Positions 1 to 14,184 are shown, counted from the first letter of the stretch. The stretch: 64,000 nt of DNA from Engraulis encrasicolus (GCF_034702125.1 NC_085872.1:29207634-29271633); one strand, 5' to 3'. Notes: generated from the letters alone by a model not told the origin. Program-made: numbers and translations.

Positions 1-2290
1 GCCCTACTACACTGGGACTCAAAGTTGAATCTATTCTGTTTTCCTCAGAATATTACATTTGCATGAATAACCTACATTTATTGAGATCTTAATATGGTAT
101 TAACATGTTAAAAAGGGACCACCCTGTCCAACCCCCCTCCCCCACCCAGCTCTGGTGACTCCCACTTCCCCACCCTACTTCGATGACAATTCTGTCATTT
201 TCAATGTCAAACGTTGTATCAAAAACTTATGCTTACAGATAACTTATTTGTATGGATTTGTGGGCTCAGTCTGTACATTGTTAGTTCTGTACATTGCAGG
301 TAAATGTATAATATGAACACTTTCTAGAAGACTCTCTTTTGCATTTGTGAACAGGAGTGGGCTATAGATGTTTAACAGACAGCAGTTCCTTGTTACTAAA
401 TGTTCTTGATTTGAAGGTAAATGTGCATTACTTACACAAATTATTAAAATAACTCTTATGCATATAATGCCCACAAATAAATATACAGATATGTAGATAT
501 TCAGATGTTTGAACTCTCATAATGGACTGCTGTCCATCGTAACAGTTTCACATTTTTTTCACACAAGACGAAAAACATTATTACACAAAATAAACTTAAA
601 ACTCATTCAACTACCTCATGAAATCCATAATTAAATAAAGATTGTGCACTTAAAACTGTGCACTGTCTGAATGACTCATACTGTACATATCTAAAACATC
701 CATTTGGTATAGCTTTTTGAAAGTAAAGATATATAGATCCGCTTGTTGTTGATCTTCTGAAAGGTAGACATAACAGCTTCAGACAACTATTTACCATTTC
801 TATGTGAAGAGAATTGAACTCATGCATGCTTGTATGACACATGGCCTTTCATGTGAAATGAATCTCTACTTGTAATGTAATCACACAACTGATGTAAATC
901 ATTAGGCTATTATGGGGAAGTACTGTAAACCCATAAGAATGCTGCTGCATACAGTATATTTAAGACAACCTATGAACATGCTAAAAGTACACCAGTAAGA
1001 TAGGCCTACAGTTAAACTACAGAATGTTGAGTCTAACACTAAGGCAAAACATAATAAAAGAAAGAATGTATTGCTAACAAGATTTTCTCTGTCAATTGTC
1101 ATGACAAAGTTCACAGGTAATACAGGTGGTTAAGACCAGGCACATTGTGCTTGATCCTGTAGTGTTAGCCAAGCTATAGTTAGTTGAGTTCTGATATGCA
1201 GTGTCAAATGTTTGAATGATCCTGCACAGCTCATCCTCAGTCGTTGTACACACCTGCAATGGGGGTAGTCAGGGCTTGACTCTGTCTCCTGCCCACTTAG
1301 CCAGGTCACACCCTCCTAGACGCAACACTTTCTCGGTACGAGATTTGAAAGTCGATGATAATCAGGCAACTGCCCACTGGCCAAATACGGGCAAAACTTG
1401 GCTGTGGCTAGTAATCATTTTCACAGTCTCACAAGTCACTTTGGCAGGCAGCTTGTAGTTGTTCAGATGTTTTTAAGTGTATTCTTTTTTTGTGGGGAGG
1501 GGGGGGGGGGGCTGCCTCTTATTGAGATACAAAAATTAAGAATGGAACAGGAAACAAGTTGGAGAGAGACTGGGAGGGGTCGGGAAATGACCTCAGGCTG
1601 CTCAAACCTTGGGTCCCCTCCATGGCCATGCAGCCTTTTCATGGAGCAGTGTGTTAGTGCAGTGTGCCACAGCACTCTCTATCTGTATTTTCATGTACAA
1701 ATCCCATTTCAGTTAAGGTTTGGATACTTGGACAATTGAAAATAGAAACAAAATACTGTCTTTTTCAAAACATTCAGTCAGTACATTAGATGGAGAATAG
1801 TGTGAAGACGTATCACTTGTTAAAACTGCGCAAAAGATTGTTTCTGGGGAAATATATGGTCATTTATAATTTTCATGCATGCAACATGCATCACAAAAGG
1901 TTTGGACAGGGCTAATAACATGTGGTAAAAGTTGGATAATGCACTAAAAAACACACAAGGAAAAACATGTATGTACTTACTACCAACATGAATGGACAAA
2001 TGTACTGTTAACAGATTTTTTTTTTAAAAACCTCTTGCACATACATGCCAGAGATGATTAATAATTCAACTTGTTGGCTGTGGTCTACTCATTTGGAGAG
2101 TTCAAATTTATGCTGAATGATACAGTATGTATGGTTTTGAACAGCGTTAGTAGCAACCACTACATTGGATGTTGAAATAAGCCCTTTACATATTGCCACA
2201 TAATTGCACCATATTGAATTATCTGTCATGCTTCAACAGTAAAGCTGTATCATAATGACAACCAGATGATAAAATGGCAATTTAACAGCA
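1..2290. other. Gene-free AT-rich flank downstream of gjc1
   Basis: I see no credible coding exon here. Short open frames lack family features. Around 1525-1600 a stretch resembles the internal part of tRNA-related short repeats also found near 29.7, 42.0 and 56.9 kb (shared wording such as GAGAGAGAC, GGGGTCGG and AAATGACCT). At about 1310-1370 there is a segment shared with 54.19-54.26 kb. A G homopolymer (about 12 G) lies near 1500. Confidence 0.5.
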
Positions 2291-2291
2291 T

Positions 2292-2297
2292 TTTATT
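2292..2297 (-). terminator. Candidate poly(A) signal of gjc1
   Basis: The plus strand reads TTTATT, i.e. AATAAA on the minus strand, about 420 bp beyond the gjc1 stop codon. It is the first clear signal I noticed in that direction. It is a candidate only; the region is AT-rich and such hexamers arise by chance. Confidence 0.35.
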
Positions 2298-2715
2298 TGT
2301 CCTTTCCCTACTTTTTTGACATTAAAATGTATACAATTTCAAATTGGCTTATATTCTCCCCAAAACAATACTTTTTCTCTGTGTTAACCATTGGCATGTT
2401 GTCAAGGCACAATTCTTCCTTTACTTTTTGGATTGAATGTTTTGAAAATGATAGTATTTGTTTTTCACAATTGGCCAAATGTCGTATTTTTTCAGATTCG
2501 GTTGTAGGACGCTATGTCCATAGCACAATATTCTTGTTTTAGCACTTCATCTTCTGAGCTAAGATGTATCACGGTAAAGAAAAAAAATACTTCACAAGAG
2601 AAATGTGGCCAGTAAAAAGGATGAAAGGCTTGAAAGTGACTTGGGAGAACCAGCAGACACTGTAGCCGATAAGTAATAAAAAAAAGTTAATGTCAAGCCC
2701 TGGTAGTAGTAGCTC

Positions 2716-3966
2716 TCAGATCCACACGGATGTCTTTCCATTCTTGACTATGGTTCCCGCCTTCTCCGAGGGCACCTTGGGCCTGGCGCCCTGCTTTTCC
2801 TGGGCCGTGTTGACCCGGTTCTGCTCCGCCATAGTGCCGCCGGAGACTGGGCTGCTTGTTCTGGAGGTCTGGGCGTTGTTCTTGGTGCTGTACGTCTGAA
2901 AGGCCATGTCCAGTTGCTCCTGGGCCACCCGTAGGTGCCGGTGCAGACTGGCCAAGTCAGTGGGGATGTTCTCGTCGGGGCTCGCGCAGTGCTGCTCTTG
3001 AGCCGCATTCGCCATGTTCTGCTCGTGCGACACGAGGCTGTTGGGCACCTTGCTTGGCTTGTCCGACTTCATGACTAGGTTGTAACCAGGCGGAGAGGCC
3101 TGGATGGTGCGAGAGTAGGCGTAGCTGAAGGGCGGCTGGCGGCCCCTGCTCCGTCGCCTGCGAAGAGTGTCTCTGAATGCGCCAATGCCTAGATGGAACA
3201 TCTCGCACACGTTGAGCACCAGGCACAGGCAGCTCACCACGTACATGATGAGGAGGAAGATAGTTTTCTCGGTGGGTCGAGAGATGAAGCAGTCCACGCG
3301 GTGTGGACAGGGGACTTTGCTGCACACGTATGACGGGTTGACACGGAAGCCATAGAGGAGGTACTGGCCTATGAGAAAGCCGATCTCGAAAACGGCCCGG
3401 GACAAAAGCTGGATCACGTAGAACTTCATCAGCCCTTCCTGCATGATCCTTCGCCGGCCGTCATGCTTTGGGGGTTCCTTGGCTGTGTTGGTCACGTCGG
3501 GCTTCGCTTCCTGTACCTCCGAAGCGTCCTCATAGATCATCGGCTCTGCGTCGTCTTCCTCTTCCTCTTCCATTGCTTGCTCTAGTGGGTGGCTGTCTCG
3601 CCACCGGCTGCCTTGTCTCTTCCTGTGGTACTTGCGGTACCTCCGTCGCTCGTCCTCGGACGAACGCGCAATCTTGTGGATGGCATAACCGAGGTACATC
3701 ACGGATGGAGTGGAGATCATGATGATCTGAAAGACCCAGAAGCGGACGTGCGACAGGGGTGCAAACGAGTCATAGCACACGTTGTCGCAGCCGGGCTGCT
3801 TGGTGTTGCAAATGAACTTGGATTGCTCGTCTGAATAGATGGACTCGCCCCCTACAGCAGTCAATACAATGCGGAAGATGATCAGAACAGTCAGCCATAC
3901 TTTCCCCACAAATGTGGAGTGGTTGTGGATCTCTTCCAGGAGACGTGTGAGGAAGCTCCAACTCAT
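2716..3966 (-). CDS. gjc1: Connexin 45-type gap junction protein (gamma connexin)
   Basis: This encodes a four-pass plasma-membrane connexin of 416 residues. Six subunits form a hemichannel, and paired hemichannels form gap junctions that couple neighbouring cells, in mammals notably in heart and vascular muscle. The N-terminus [18 protein letters not shown] is connexin-typical. Extracellular loop 1 has C53-X6-C60-X3-C64 and loop 2 has C215-X4-C220-X5-C226, the two diagnostic three-cysteine sets. Membrane spans lie near 22-40, 75-95, 183-205 and 235-256. The cytoplasmic loop (about 97-175) is long and has an acidic E/D run, as in Cx45. The C-terminus ends SVWI, matching the Cx45 PDZ ligand for ZO-1. 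The start is ATG at 3966; an in-frame GTG lies three codons upstream but is not a vertebrate start. The whole coding region is in one exon, preceded by a splice acceptor. Human GJC1 is 396 residues, so length fits. A fish-specific gamma-connexin paralog is the main alternative. Confidence 0.93.
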   Translation of the reverse strand: MSWSFLTRLLEEIHNHSTFVGKVWLTVLIIFRIVLTAVGGESIYSDEQSKFICNTKQPGCDNVCYDSFAPLSHVRFWVFQIIMISTPSVMYLGYAIHKIARSSEDERRRYRKYHRKRQGSRWRDSHPLEQAMEEEEEDDAEPMIYEDASEVQEAKPDVTNTAKEPPKHDGRRRIMQEGLMKFYVIQLLSRAVFEIGFLIGQYLLYGFRVNPSYVCSKVPCPHRVDCFISRPTEKTIFLLIMYVVSCLCLVLNVCEMFHLGIGAFRDTLRRRRSRGRQPPFSYAYSRTIQASPPGYNLVMKSDKPSKVPNSLVSHEQNMANAAQEQHCASPDENIPTDLASLHRHLRVAQEQLDMAFQTYSTKNNAQTSRTSSPVSGGTMAEQNRVNTAQEKQGARPKVPSEKAGTIVKNGKTSVWI

Positions 3967-3990
3967 GGTGGTCACTGAGTTGTTTCAACT

Positions 3991-4010
3991 ACAGTCTGAA
4001 AAGAAAAGAA
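3991..4010 (-). other. Splice acceptor of gjc1 5'UTR/coding exon
   Basis: Read on the minus strand, a pyrimidine-rich run TTCTTTTCTTTTCAG ends about 28 bases upstream of the gjc1 ATG. This matches the usual connexin layout, where one or more noncoding 5' exons are spliced to a single exon holding the entire coding region. The upstream exon(s) and promoter would lie at higher coordinates; I could not place them. Confidence 0.7.
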
Positions 4011-6290
4011 TAACAAACGAAAGCATTAGCAGTGTCAATAGCCAACCCAAAGCATTAGTAAGACAAAGTATTTCAGTTTGGAGCAGAAATAAGTTCTGCT
4101 GACCCCATTTTTTTTAAACAGTGCAGACGTAAATATTTTCACATGAAACAATGCCAGAAGGTTGTTTATTTCAAAGAGATTTTCTACTGTCTCTGTTTTT
4201 TAGAATGTGAATAATTACAGATTTGGCACACAAATGGGGCATGTGGCCTCAGGTAGACAAGAATGTGAGAGTTCATTCAGGGAGCACAGATCCTGGGATG
4301 CTCCAGCTCTGAGTGAACACTGACTGACTGCCAGACTGTTTGCTTTTCCACATAATTTGACGGGATTTGATTGCATATACCTTGAAAAGTAACTTAGTGG
4401 TACACAAGGTCAGTCACCTCCCTCCCATCAAAAGGTCTGTGTCAGGTGAACTGGTTATGTGCTCGTCAAAGCCAAAATAAAATAGCTATGCATTAACTGA
4501 GTTCCAAGTGGTAAAATGGTAGAAACTCATGTGGTTAATTTGTGGACATTGAGACGTTTGCAAAAAAGCAACAATTTCAAAGCCAACAGTGATAAATATT
4601 TGTTATGTTATACATGTTGTTTGCTTGGCAAGCTGTTATAGATGTCTGAATAGATGCCTAGATGCCTGGATTGCTGATATTTTACCATAGCCGTCTGCTG
4701 AGGCTCAGTGTAATATGCTGCCTCCCGTTTCCCGATGCAAAGCGTGAAACCCTAACATCTGCACCGAGGGAAAAGAGTGTGCGTGGCCACAGATGGCAAT
4801 GCAGCGGGCTTTTCCTCGTTGCATGAGCACTCGGGGACATGGGGTGTGTTTGCATCACTGGAGCCACTTCCAAAGTATATATATTTTTTCCAAAGTATAT
4901 ATTTTTAAGCACTCCTCTTCTGGGAGAGACTGTTTTGTTGGTGGACAGGCTGTTGAAACACAGAGTGGCACTGGCTGGCTGGGGGTGAAAGCTCACACGA
5001 TACAAATGTAGTTGTGACCCACTCTGGGTCAACTGTCATGCCACCCGTAGTCTTAGGAATGCCTAGTAGTTTAAAAAAAAGAAAAAAATGTCAACCCAAG
5101 CCAAATTTGATTTAAAAAAGCCCACCACTAAGCATTATTTAAATCTAACTACACTGTTACTAAATTAATTAAAACAAAAAAATACATAAAGCAGTGATAA
5201 CAATAGTTATAGGAACAATATATTCATAAGTCATAATTCTTCCTGATTTGAATGCTGCTTGTCATGTTTATGTAACGTATAAGCTTGGAATTCTTTGCTA
5301 CTTTTAAAATAATATTTTAAAATAATTCAATATGTAGAAAACAAAGAGAAGCAAACCCAAACATCCACATCTTGTGTACACAGCACATTTTCAAAAGTGG
5401 TTGAGCCATACAATTTTGTGCATCCACACCATTTAATTTATGTATACTTTAATTGAGACAAAGGCAAAATTGCATTGCAAATCTCAATGCCTCATAATGC
5501 ACAACTTACAAAAAAATTACAACACATTCCAAACAAAATTCAACCTAATATGCGGACGCACCCAGACTTGCAAACAACTACTTCCACAATTCCTCAAAAG
5601 CTGAACCACTAGGGCTAGTGATCTCCAAAAGGTTTGGAACAACAGAACCCACCTTGTGGAACTGCACCCACCCTGCCCGTCCAGCCACAAGTCGTCCCTG
5701 CATGGTTGCCCGTGCTGTCTAAACATCACCAGATGAATGACTTCTTTGCCCAAACCCATGGTCCACGCTGGTGCCCTGACCTGCCTGCCTCAGCCAGTGC
5801 AGGAGTGCAAGGATGGAGAGCCCCAGAGAGGAGTCCGTAAAACTGACAGTGCGGGTCCTCTTCCACAGAGGAGCTGAGCCTCTTCCCTTCTTGTGGTCGC
5901 CTTCCGTTCTGCATGGAGTCTAGACTGTGCAACAGCAGCCTTCTGTATGCCCAAGTATGAAGCATGGATGGTGTGAAAAAAAGAGAAAGAAAGAAAAACA
6001 GAGAGCCAGGGGGTTCTCTGCTGGCTGGTCACCCTGATTCTACGGGTCAAGCGCTTGATACTGGAAAGAAATGAACACCCGTCTTATTAGTCATTATTTA
6101 CCATCATTATTTAACCACTTCTGTATATGGACGGCTCCGTTGCATAGTTGCATGGTTACAAATAGTGTAAGTGGAGGTGAAATCGCTACTGTCTCTCTGC
6201 TCGTTGGCAAACTATGAGGATATACATTTAAAACACATATGCACATGTATAGTGAGAGAGACAGAGGTCACATCCCCTCCCTCTTCTTTC
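4011..6290. other. Gene-free stretch upstream of gjc1
   Basis: This should contain gjc1 intron/5' exon/promoter sequence, but I see no exon or element I can delimit. Open frames such as those near 4.7-5.0 kb and 5.5-6.05 kb have no recognisable domain and overlap each other on both strands. Confidence 0.4.
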
Positions 6291-6297
6291 TCTTTAT

Positions 6298-6581
<284 letters not shown>

Positions 6582-6599
6582 CTGTAAGCTATCACACAG

Positions 6600-8450
6600 T
6601 GAGCCAGTTGCCTTCGAAATGCTATGATGCAAGTATTAAGATGGCAGAAAACGGCCACAACTGACTGAAACTGGCTTTATTCACTGGCGTGCAGAAGAAC
6701 ATAGCAATGGAACACACTGTGTCACAAGCCACAGACCCGCTGGAGTGTGCCCCACAGGTACATTCAGTCATATCCATCGTCATAATATTTAGACGTTCCA
6801 TCTGGGCAAGTAGCCAGAGATAGGACACTGAAGCAGGTTGTGGTCTGCGTTGCATTGTGTCTTTTCTGACATATGGCCTGTGTGTTTACACTGAGTGCTC
6901 TTTGTTAAGGATAGCGAGGGGGACCACTATAACGTGTGGTGGATGAGATGGCGGTGAGCCGCCTGGTTCTCAAAAATAACTCTGCACTCCCTCCGCATAA
7001 ACAGTCGGCAGTGGAGAGAGGGCAAGAGCATGGCTGTTAGCTCTAAGGACTGCTCTCGAGACGAGAGGATGCAGAGCATGGCACGCACGAGACGGGAGCC
7101 CGGTTCAGAAGCAGCTCTGGGGTAGCCCAAGGAGAGATTAACCGCCCACTCCTCTCTCCACCTCCCAGCATGCTCTGCGTCTCAAAAGGCAGGGGCACAT
7201 CATCACCTGCGCAACGTCCAATAACGTGCCCAACAGCAGTTTGTTTGGGGAGATGCCAAAGCTTGAACAATGTTAATTGAATAATCTGCAGTCAGATGAG
7301 AGGACTTGTTACCACCAACATTGCAAGATCACCTGGGGGGAATTTATCGAAACCAAAGTTGCTTACTACATTAGCTACTTTGTTGCTTTCAATGCATTTT
7401 TCCATTGGCAACTACCGAAGTTGCTAACAGGCTAACAACTTCCCCTTTGAGAAACTCACCCCTGCATTAGATACAGACATGAAGAATAAAAACAAAGGCA
7501 GATCTTGGTACTGTTCGAAAGACAAGGTTTATTTGACGTTTATTTCCTTGCTGAAACATAAACTCCCTTCTCCTGGAATACCTCACACTTATTCAGGGAC
7601 ACTTTTCAAATAATGTGTCCCCTTTTGTCTAACTTAAGATCAAATTTGGCAAGTGACATGAACCTTTCATGTCGTCTAAGTGACTAAAACACCTTTTATG
7701 TTCTCTTGTAGGAAAGAAAATGTACCTGGCTTGTGTTGAAATAAGATATCTGTTTTTCGTCTCAGCTGATCTCCCACCCCACAGCTGACTGTGAACTTTT
7801 GCAGTTAAAATTGAACCAAAAAAACCCCAAGAAATCAAGAAACCTGATTTGTCATACATGAAAATGTTTACGATCATTTTCCCCATTATTTATCTTCAAG
7901 CTACTTTGTGTACCCCTTGTGTAGCCTTTCTCATCAAGATAAATTATTACCTTCTCAGATTCCAAGATGGTGGTCATAAATGTGTAGGGTCACACTAAAT
8001 GGAGTCAAACATGGCTCAGATCATGTATAACTGTACATCTGTATGGAAGCACATGTTATAGTTACGATGCAACAGTGCTGTGAGAGGGCTTTGACAGTCT
8101 ATAATATGCTGGTCTGATAAATGTCCCCCTGTCAGTCGTAACAGTTATTTAGCATTACACAGAAATGTGTATTTTAAAACAAAACGTTCAGGAATTTCCT
8201 TGTCAGTGCTTGACAGGGATATTTCAGTTAATCCAGCCAGCCCCTTACGTAATCCTCGTTACATTTATTTTCCCTCCCAACCAACTGAAGGAAAGGACTT
8301 GTCTTTATTGACTGGGGGGATCATCCACACTCTCGGCAGGCAGGAAGAAGAGGCATGATAGGGTGCTGTTTGCTCACTGAACAGGAAGTAGCTCAGTCAG
8401 CCGCCAAGGATCCGTTGCCTTTTGCACTGAGGGCCTCAACCCCGTCTCGG
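6600..8450. other. Gene-free stretch
   Basis: No exon, RNA gene or bounded repeat was recognised. Open frames here are short and lack family signatures. Confidence 0.4.
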
Positions 8451-8452
8451 CC

Positions 8453-8483
8453 TGCTCTGCTCTGCTCTGCTCTGCTCTGCTCA
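8453..8483. repeat. Short TCTGC tandem repeat
   Basis: About five to six copies of a CTCTG pentamer. A second short pentamer array (GGCAT, four copies) follows at about 8554-8578. Confidence 0.9.
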
Positions 8484-9607
8484 GCTCAGTGTGGTGCCCA
8501 GGATCCGAGGGCAAGGGCCCTTTGTGTCAGCATGTCTCACAGCATACATTTATCTGGCATGGCATGGCATGGCATGGCCCGCCCCCCAGACAACACGCCC
8601 CTCCATGCAGAGTGAGATGGTTGCTGGCCGTCTGATTGCAATCGGGGGTGTTTGCTGCACAGACATGTGCTGCTTTTCTTTGAACCTAACTTAGTGTCAC
8701 GTGTTACCCTGTGTTAGGTCACATAATTTTATTTCAACAAATCGCCCAACACCCAACCAAGCATGCTGAGCGCCTGCGTTTGAGGAGCTAAGAGGAGATA
8801 CAGTATATGTTTTGACCACTGCTTCCTGAGAGTGATTCCAGATATATCGTTTCTTTAAACAACCGCAATAAGTGAGATAAATATCCACGTCCTCGGATTG
8901 ACCGCCATTCCTTAAGGCACTAAAAAGAACATTGAAAAACTGAGACTGCTGAAACGGATTGAAAACACAGTGCCACGCAACACGGCCACTCTGTGAAATG
9001 AGGATCCACAAGCTTGTCGGCTCTCTACACCCAATGTCATTTCTGGAGTTGTTCTTGGGGAGTAAAGTTGATGTAGGGGGACTAGGGGTCTTGTTTATGT
9101 AACAGATCAGACACAGCCACGTGACTTGGATGAGCCCTGAAGAAAGACTGACACAAGGCACCAGCAAAGCATCTACGCAACGCAACCCTCATCTTCCCCC
9201 AAACATAATGCTAAAAACACACACGCGCGTGCGCACACAAGCACACACAGACACACACAACAAACCATGTGCACCCTACAAAAAAAGTCGGACGAGCAAT
9301 AGAAGCATCATATCAGGGTTCTCCTGGGGCAACCCCACCAGTTCTGGCCGTCTAATTTGTGCATTTCTCCTTTTGGATTGGCCAGGCCTGTGCCAGCCTT
9401 GGGTCTATGGCCCCTCAGCCGGGTTTGACGGATACTTGAGTCCACTGAAGCGACTCGCAACGGGAGCCCAGCGGTGGATGCCAACATTGCCTCGGAAGCT
9501 TCCCTCAACCAGGCCTGATTCTCAGAGTCAACACTTGCTTTAACTGCAGTGAGGGCGATGCATGAACCACACACATACGTAGGCCTGCACAAACAGTACA
9601 CATACAC

Positions 9608-9811
<204 letters not shown>

Positions 9812-9849
9812 AGCAGAGTGTGAGCTCTCACTGGAAATCAAGACTAATG

Positions 9850-11130
9850 AAGTATGTGTGACTTGAAGTGCGGTTGGTGTGAGCTGAACTCACACCACAC
9901 TGAACTGACTTCAATGGGGTGGCCACATTTAAATCATCTGGAACAGTGCACAGTCTAAGAGGCTCTGGAAATGTAATGTATTAATTATGGATTTCAATTA
10001 CAAAAAAAAAACAATGTCAGGCTATGCTGTAACAGCGGTGTGAATCAAAATCCTAAATTAAAGACGCGGGTACTGTATATAAATTCAACATAGCACAGTG
10101 GTGAATGTCATTTTAAAGTAGAGTTGTGGTAGTGTCAAAATGAGTGACTCAGGTCAGCACGGAAACATGGCCTCTCAAATTGGCAACTTCTGTGGGAGAC
10201 AGACATGGACCTTCAAGTGAACATCATGTAAACAAAGGATGCCTATGCTGACCAAGTCCTAACATAACGATTTCCTGTTCTAGACAATTATCGGTAGAAG
10301 AGGAGACTGTACAGTCACGCTTGCCTTTGTGTAGAATAACCATCTCTGCAGTGCTGAGGAATTCGCGTGAGAAGTCTCCCCATTTCAGCTATGGCAGCCT
10401 TGCTACAATTTTTATTATATTAGTGTAATGATAAACTTGGTAACGCGTTAAAGTAAAAGGCACTGTGTACTAATTCCAAGAGAAACTCAAATAGAAAGGA
10501 CAGCACGTCTAGTCACTCTGTATTGCCCGTCAGACGTTTCGGTGTCCTTTCGGTGTCCTTCAGTGTCGGTTCCCCTGTCCTTTCTTTTTGATTTGGGTGA
10601 TACCTAAAGCCATTCAGCCCTGTATACTGTTTATGTTAAGAGCATGTGCATTTCTTTATCTAAGTCTTTGAAACATCTTACATCTCAAAGTCCCCTGTAA
10701 TATAATCATATTTAATCAGTTATTTCAAATGATAGAGAAGTTCAAATATAACCAAATGATCCATTTGGCTATAAACCTTACATGTATTCACATCTACAAG
10801 TTTTGTCATGGCCTTGCCATGTCATGTTTGTAATAATGTGCACAGCATTGTCCCTGTCAAATACTAAACAACAAATAAAAAATAAATAAATAAAAGTAGG
10901 CTATTACATATAAAATATCTATAAACTATGTAAACACTATGTAAAAACTATGTAATTCTATGTAAACACACCTGCAGGATCTAAAAGCAGAGATATTGTA
11001 GGGAGGACATGACATAATAGGCCTATCATCCTTGTGAAGACAGAAACACAATCCGAACCGAGATGTGTACCGGTAGATTAATAAAGTAAAAATTTCACAC
11101 ACGCACTCATAGACACACACATACACACAC
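9850..11130. other. Gene-free stretch
   Basis: No coding or RNA feature was recognised between the two CA arrays. Only short AT-rich simple sequence (AAATAAATAAATAAAT near 10880) stands out. Confidence 0.4.
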
Positions 11131-11137
11131 ACGGGTG

Positions 11138-11310
<173 letters not shown>

Positions 11311-11329
11311 TGGGCAAGGAAGATGACCA

Positions 11330-12600
11330 AGCTACATGATAATGCCCACTAGATGGGGTGTGTGTGCTGTTCAGCGCTCCTTGTGTGGTTGACTACTGAT
11401 CAAAACCAGGTTTTTACAGGACAATTTTAATGAAATATTTTAAATGGTAATATGAATTCCCTTATCGTCATTTTGGGAAATAAAGCTTGACGTGGAAGAG
11501 GGCCTCAGGCTAAGGACAGGTTGGAGTTATTGCGATAGAATCTAGAATTACAATGCACTTCAGTGGCAGAAGAGGCTCTGCTGACCTGTGATTAGCGGTA
11601 GACTATAGGTATCACCCCATAACAATAATACAATATGCTAAAGGTCACCAATTGTCATTGTACTGTATGCTCTAAAGGGCAGAGGGATGGAAGAGGTACC
11701 TTGTGCTCTGAAATACCACAAAATGTATTTTATCTACAAATAGATTTGATGTTAATAACATTAATTGCAGGTTTCTGTAAATGTATACCTGCCCATTTAT
11801 GTTTACAATGCCGTTTAACTCAAGTTTTCTTTCTTTCACTAGGTGGCAGTGTGTTTAGTGAATCAATTGTCTCTTGCGTAATACTAAATGTCACAAGGCA
11901 GAGACAAAGCATCCTCTATCCTTAGCTACGTCACCGACTGAACCCACTGCATTAGCATGCCATCTTGCTGCAGTGTAAGAGAGACAAATGATTGCGGGAA
12001 GAAAGCTTTGTTGGCTGCTCACTTTATTACCAGTCCTAACATCAGTTCAACTACCCTACTTTACTGGTGGTGCAGTCAGGACACACACAGACTATGCTAC
12101 TTGCTTGGGCCCCTCAGGTCATGAGCCCCTCAGGCTGATACTCTTTAAAAGGCAGCAAAGGGGAAAAAACATTTCCCAGAAAGGGGTAGGAGTTTGCAGG
12201 GAAGTTGATAGGGGTCAGTTGTCGCACGCCCAGGAAGAGAGGGAGCCCAGAATTGGGTCCTCATTTTATTGACTGTATTGGGAGGGGGGCCTGCCAGATG
12301 AGTTTGTCCTGGGGCTTTGCCTGGGGCCCAAGCAGAGTGTAAAGTCACCACTACCTGGAGCAAGGGCAGTAGCTCTCGAGGTTATTCCTGGACAATTTAA
12401 TTTCCTAGTACAGTAGGATGCACACGTGTGAGTCTTCTTATATGTGTATCTACCCTGTCTTCAAACACAGGAGTGAAATTGAACCCTGAACTGTGTACCA
12501 TAAGCTTTTATATGGGGCATGTACTTAAATGCCACGTTGCCACACTGTAAAGAGTTGATAATTATAGCCTGTTTATTGTTAGTCTCGGAAAGACAATCTT
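11330..12600. other. Gene-free stretch
   Basis: Nothing supported as a gene. An open frame at about 11988-12272 has no family features and is treated as chance. Confidence 0.35.
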
Positions 12601-12958
12601 TACATGGGGAATCACTTACTGTAAGCCTACTGCACATGACATGAGGTTCATGAGGTTCAAATGTAACCACGCATCATTGTTATCAGAGGTCAATTTCGGG
12701 TCAATGGAGAAACATGAAATACCATGGACACATGCCTGTGTGCTTATTCTTTACCAATAATAACTCTGAATCACTTACTGCACATACCGGTAATAATAAC
12801 TAATTGAGGTTCAAATGTAACCACACGTCATTGTCATCACAGGTCAACTTTAGGTAAATGACCTAAAGGTTAACAACTCTAGTGTTCATCATACACCTTT
12901 GCCTCACATTAAAATGCTGATATCAAGAGGGATGTCCCTCTGTAGTAGTCCATTTGAA

Positions 12959-13014
12959 CTGATAAGATCCAGCCAGTGGATCTTATCAGCAGACATGTCA
13001 ACTGATAAGATCCA
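12959..13014. repeat. Hairpin of three CTGATAAGATCCA copies
   Basis: CTGATAAGATCCA at 12959-12971 is followed after about five bases by its exact inverse TGGATCTTATCAG (12977-12989). The direct copy recurs at 13002-13014. Each copy contains TGATAAG, which fits the GATA-factor consensus WGATAR. Function is not shown by sequence alone. Confidence 0.75.
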
Positions 13015-13069
13015 CAGGAGCTTTTGCATGCTGTGAAATACAGTACAATTTTACCACCCAAAAGCATTG

Positions 13070-13163
13070 TTCGTTCATTCATTCGTTCATTCGTTCATTC
13101 ATTCATTCATTCATTCATTCATTCATTCATTCATTCATTCATTCATTCATTCATTCATTCATT
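13070..13163. repeat. (ATTC)n microsatellite
   Basis: About 22 tandem tetramers, imperfect at the left end (TTCG variants). Confidence 0.97.
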
Positions 13164-14184
13164 ATTTCTATAGCATTATACACATTTGTGTAACTGATTT
13201 CCTCTTAATCATCAACCTTTCCAAACATTTCATTCATTCCTACATTTTGAAAGGCACAGTGAGTCTGAATCAAGGCTGATGATTTCCTGCTCTCCATTTC
13301 AAGGATACTTTATATTCCTTGATGTCAAGGGGTCTAAATGACAAATTCAGATAGCTGATTTGACAACGCACGCGTGAAACCCACCCAACATTCAGAAATG
13401 ATTTTACGTGGAGAAACATGAACCACATGCCTGTGTGCTTATTCTTCACCAGTAATTCCTCTGAACCCGCAATCATAATTGTGCGGCCTCTACCTAATTT
13501 TGTAGTACTTCTTAGACTCATCTTAAACATGAATGGCAAATGGGCTTACACTGTCAACTGAGTCAAGATCAATACAAATCTGTACACATTCTCTGATGCA
13601 CTATTTGCTTCTCTGCCCCAGGTTTGGACACACACAATTCCTGTGCATCCACTCAACTCCTCCAGTGCTTAGATGGAACAGCAGCCTATGGTATGGCACA
13701 TTAAATGAAGGACAACAACTCACAACAAGTACCAAGGTATTCTGTCAAAGACTGATTAAACTCATACACATATTCTGTCACATCTTTCTTTACAGGGTCA
13801 GTGTCCAATAATATTGTTAAGCTGGCTGTGACTAGATACAGCATGCGTGCCACAACAAGTGAGCAGCTCCGAAAAGCTGTCCCCTTATACGCTTGCAGTA
13901 AACCTACAGTACAGTATGAATGTCCACTGACAGCTTTGACTTGGCCCGAGACAAAGTCATCTGAAAGGCCCCTTCACTTTACAAAGGCCCCCTCTTGTTA
14001 CATACAATGTAACAAGGACCTAATTCTGCAGGGCCCCATGATATATCCTGTATGTGAATGTGTCCTGTATGTGAATGTGTCCTGTATGCGGTTGCTGGTT
14101 TGACGCAACTCTCCAAGTAAAGTGTATGAGCCAGATTTGGCGGTCGTGTACTTGGGTGGTCAAAGATGGCCGACCCAGAAGGTC

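Larger units (their letters stand above)
12605..13470. repeat. Locally duplicated ~150-bp segment, three partial copies
   Basis: The block GAGGTTCAAATGTAACCAC followed by TCATTGTTATCA-like and GGTCAA sequence occurs at about 12650-12705 and again at about 12810-12860. The intervening GGAGAAACATGAA...GCCTGTGTGCTTATTCTT segment of the first copy recurs at about 13410-13450. This points to local duplication of an unknown sequence with intervening insertions. Confidence 0.6.

Noticed and set aside
3967..3975. In-frame GTG start three codons before gjc1 ATG
   Set aside because: Vertebrate initiation uses ATG, and MSWSFL is the standard connexin N-terminus.
8697..9185. 162-residue minus-strand open frame
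   Set aside because: No recognisable motif or splice context; composition looks random.
13070..13163. CRISPR-like regular repeats
   Set aside because: Tetranucleotide microsatellite without spacers, in a eukaryotic genome.
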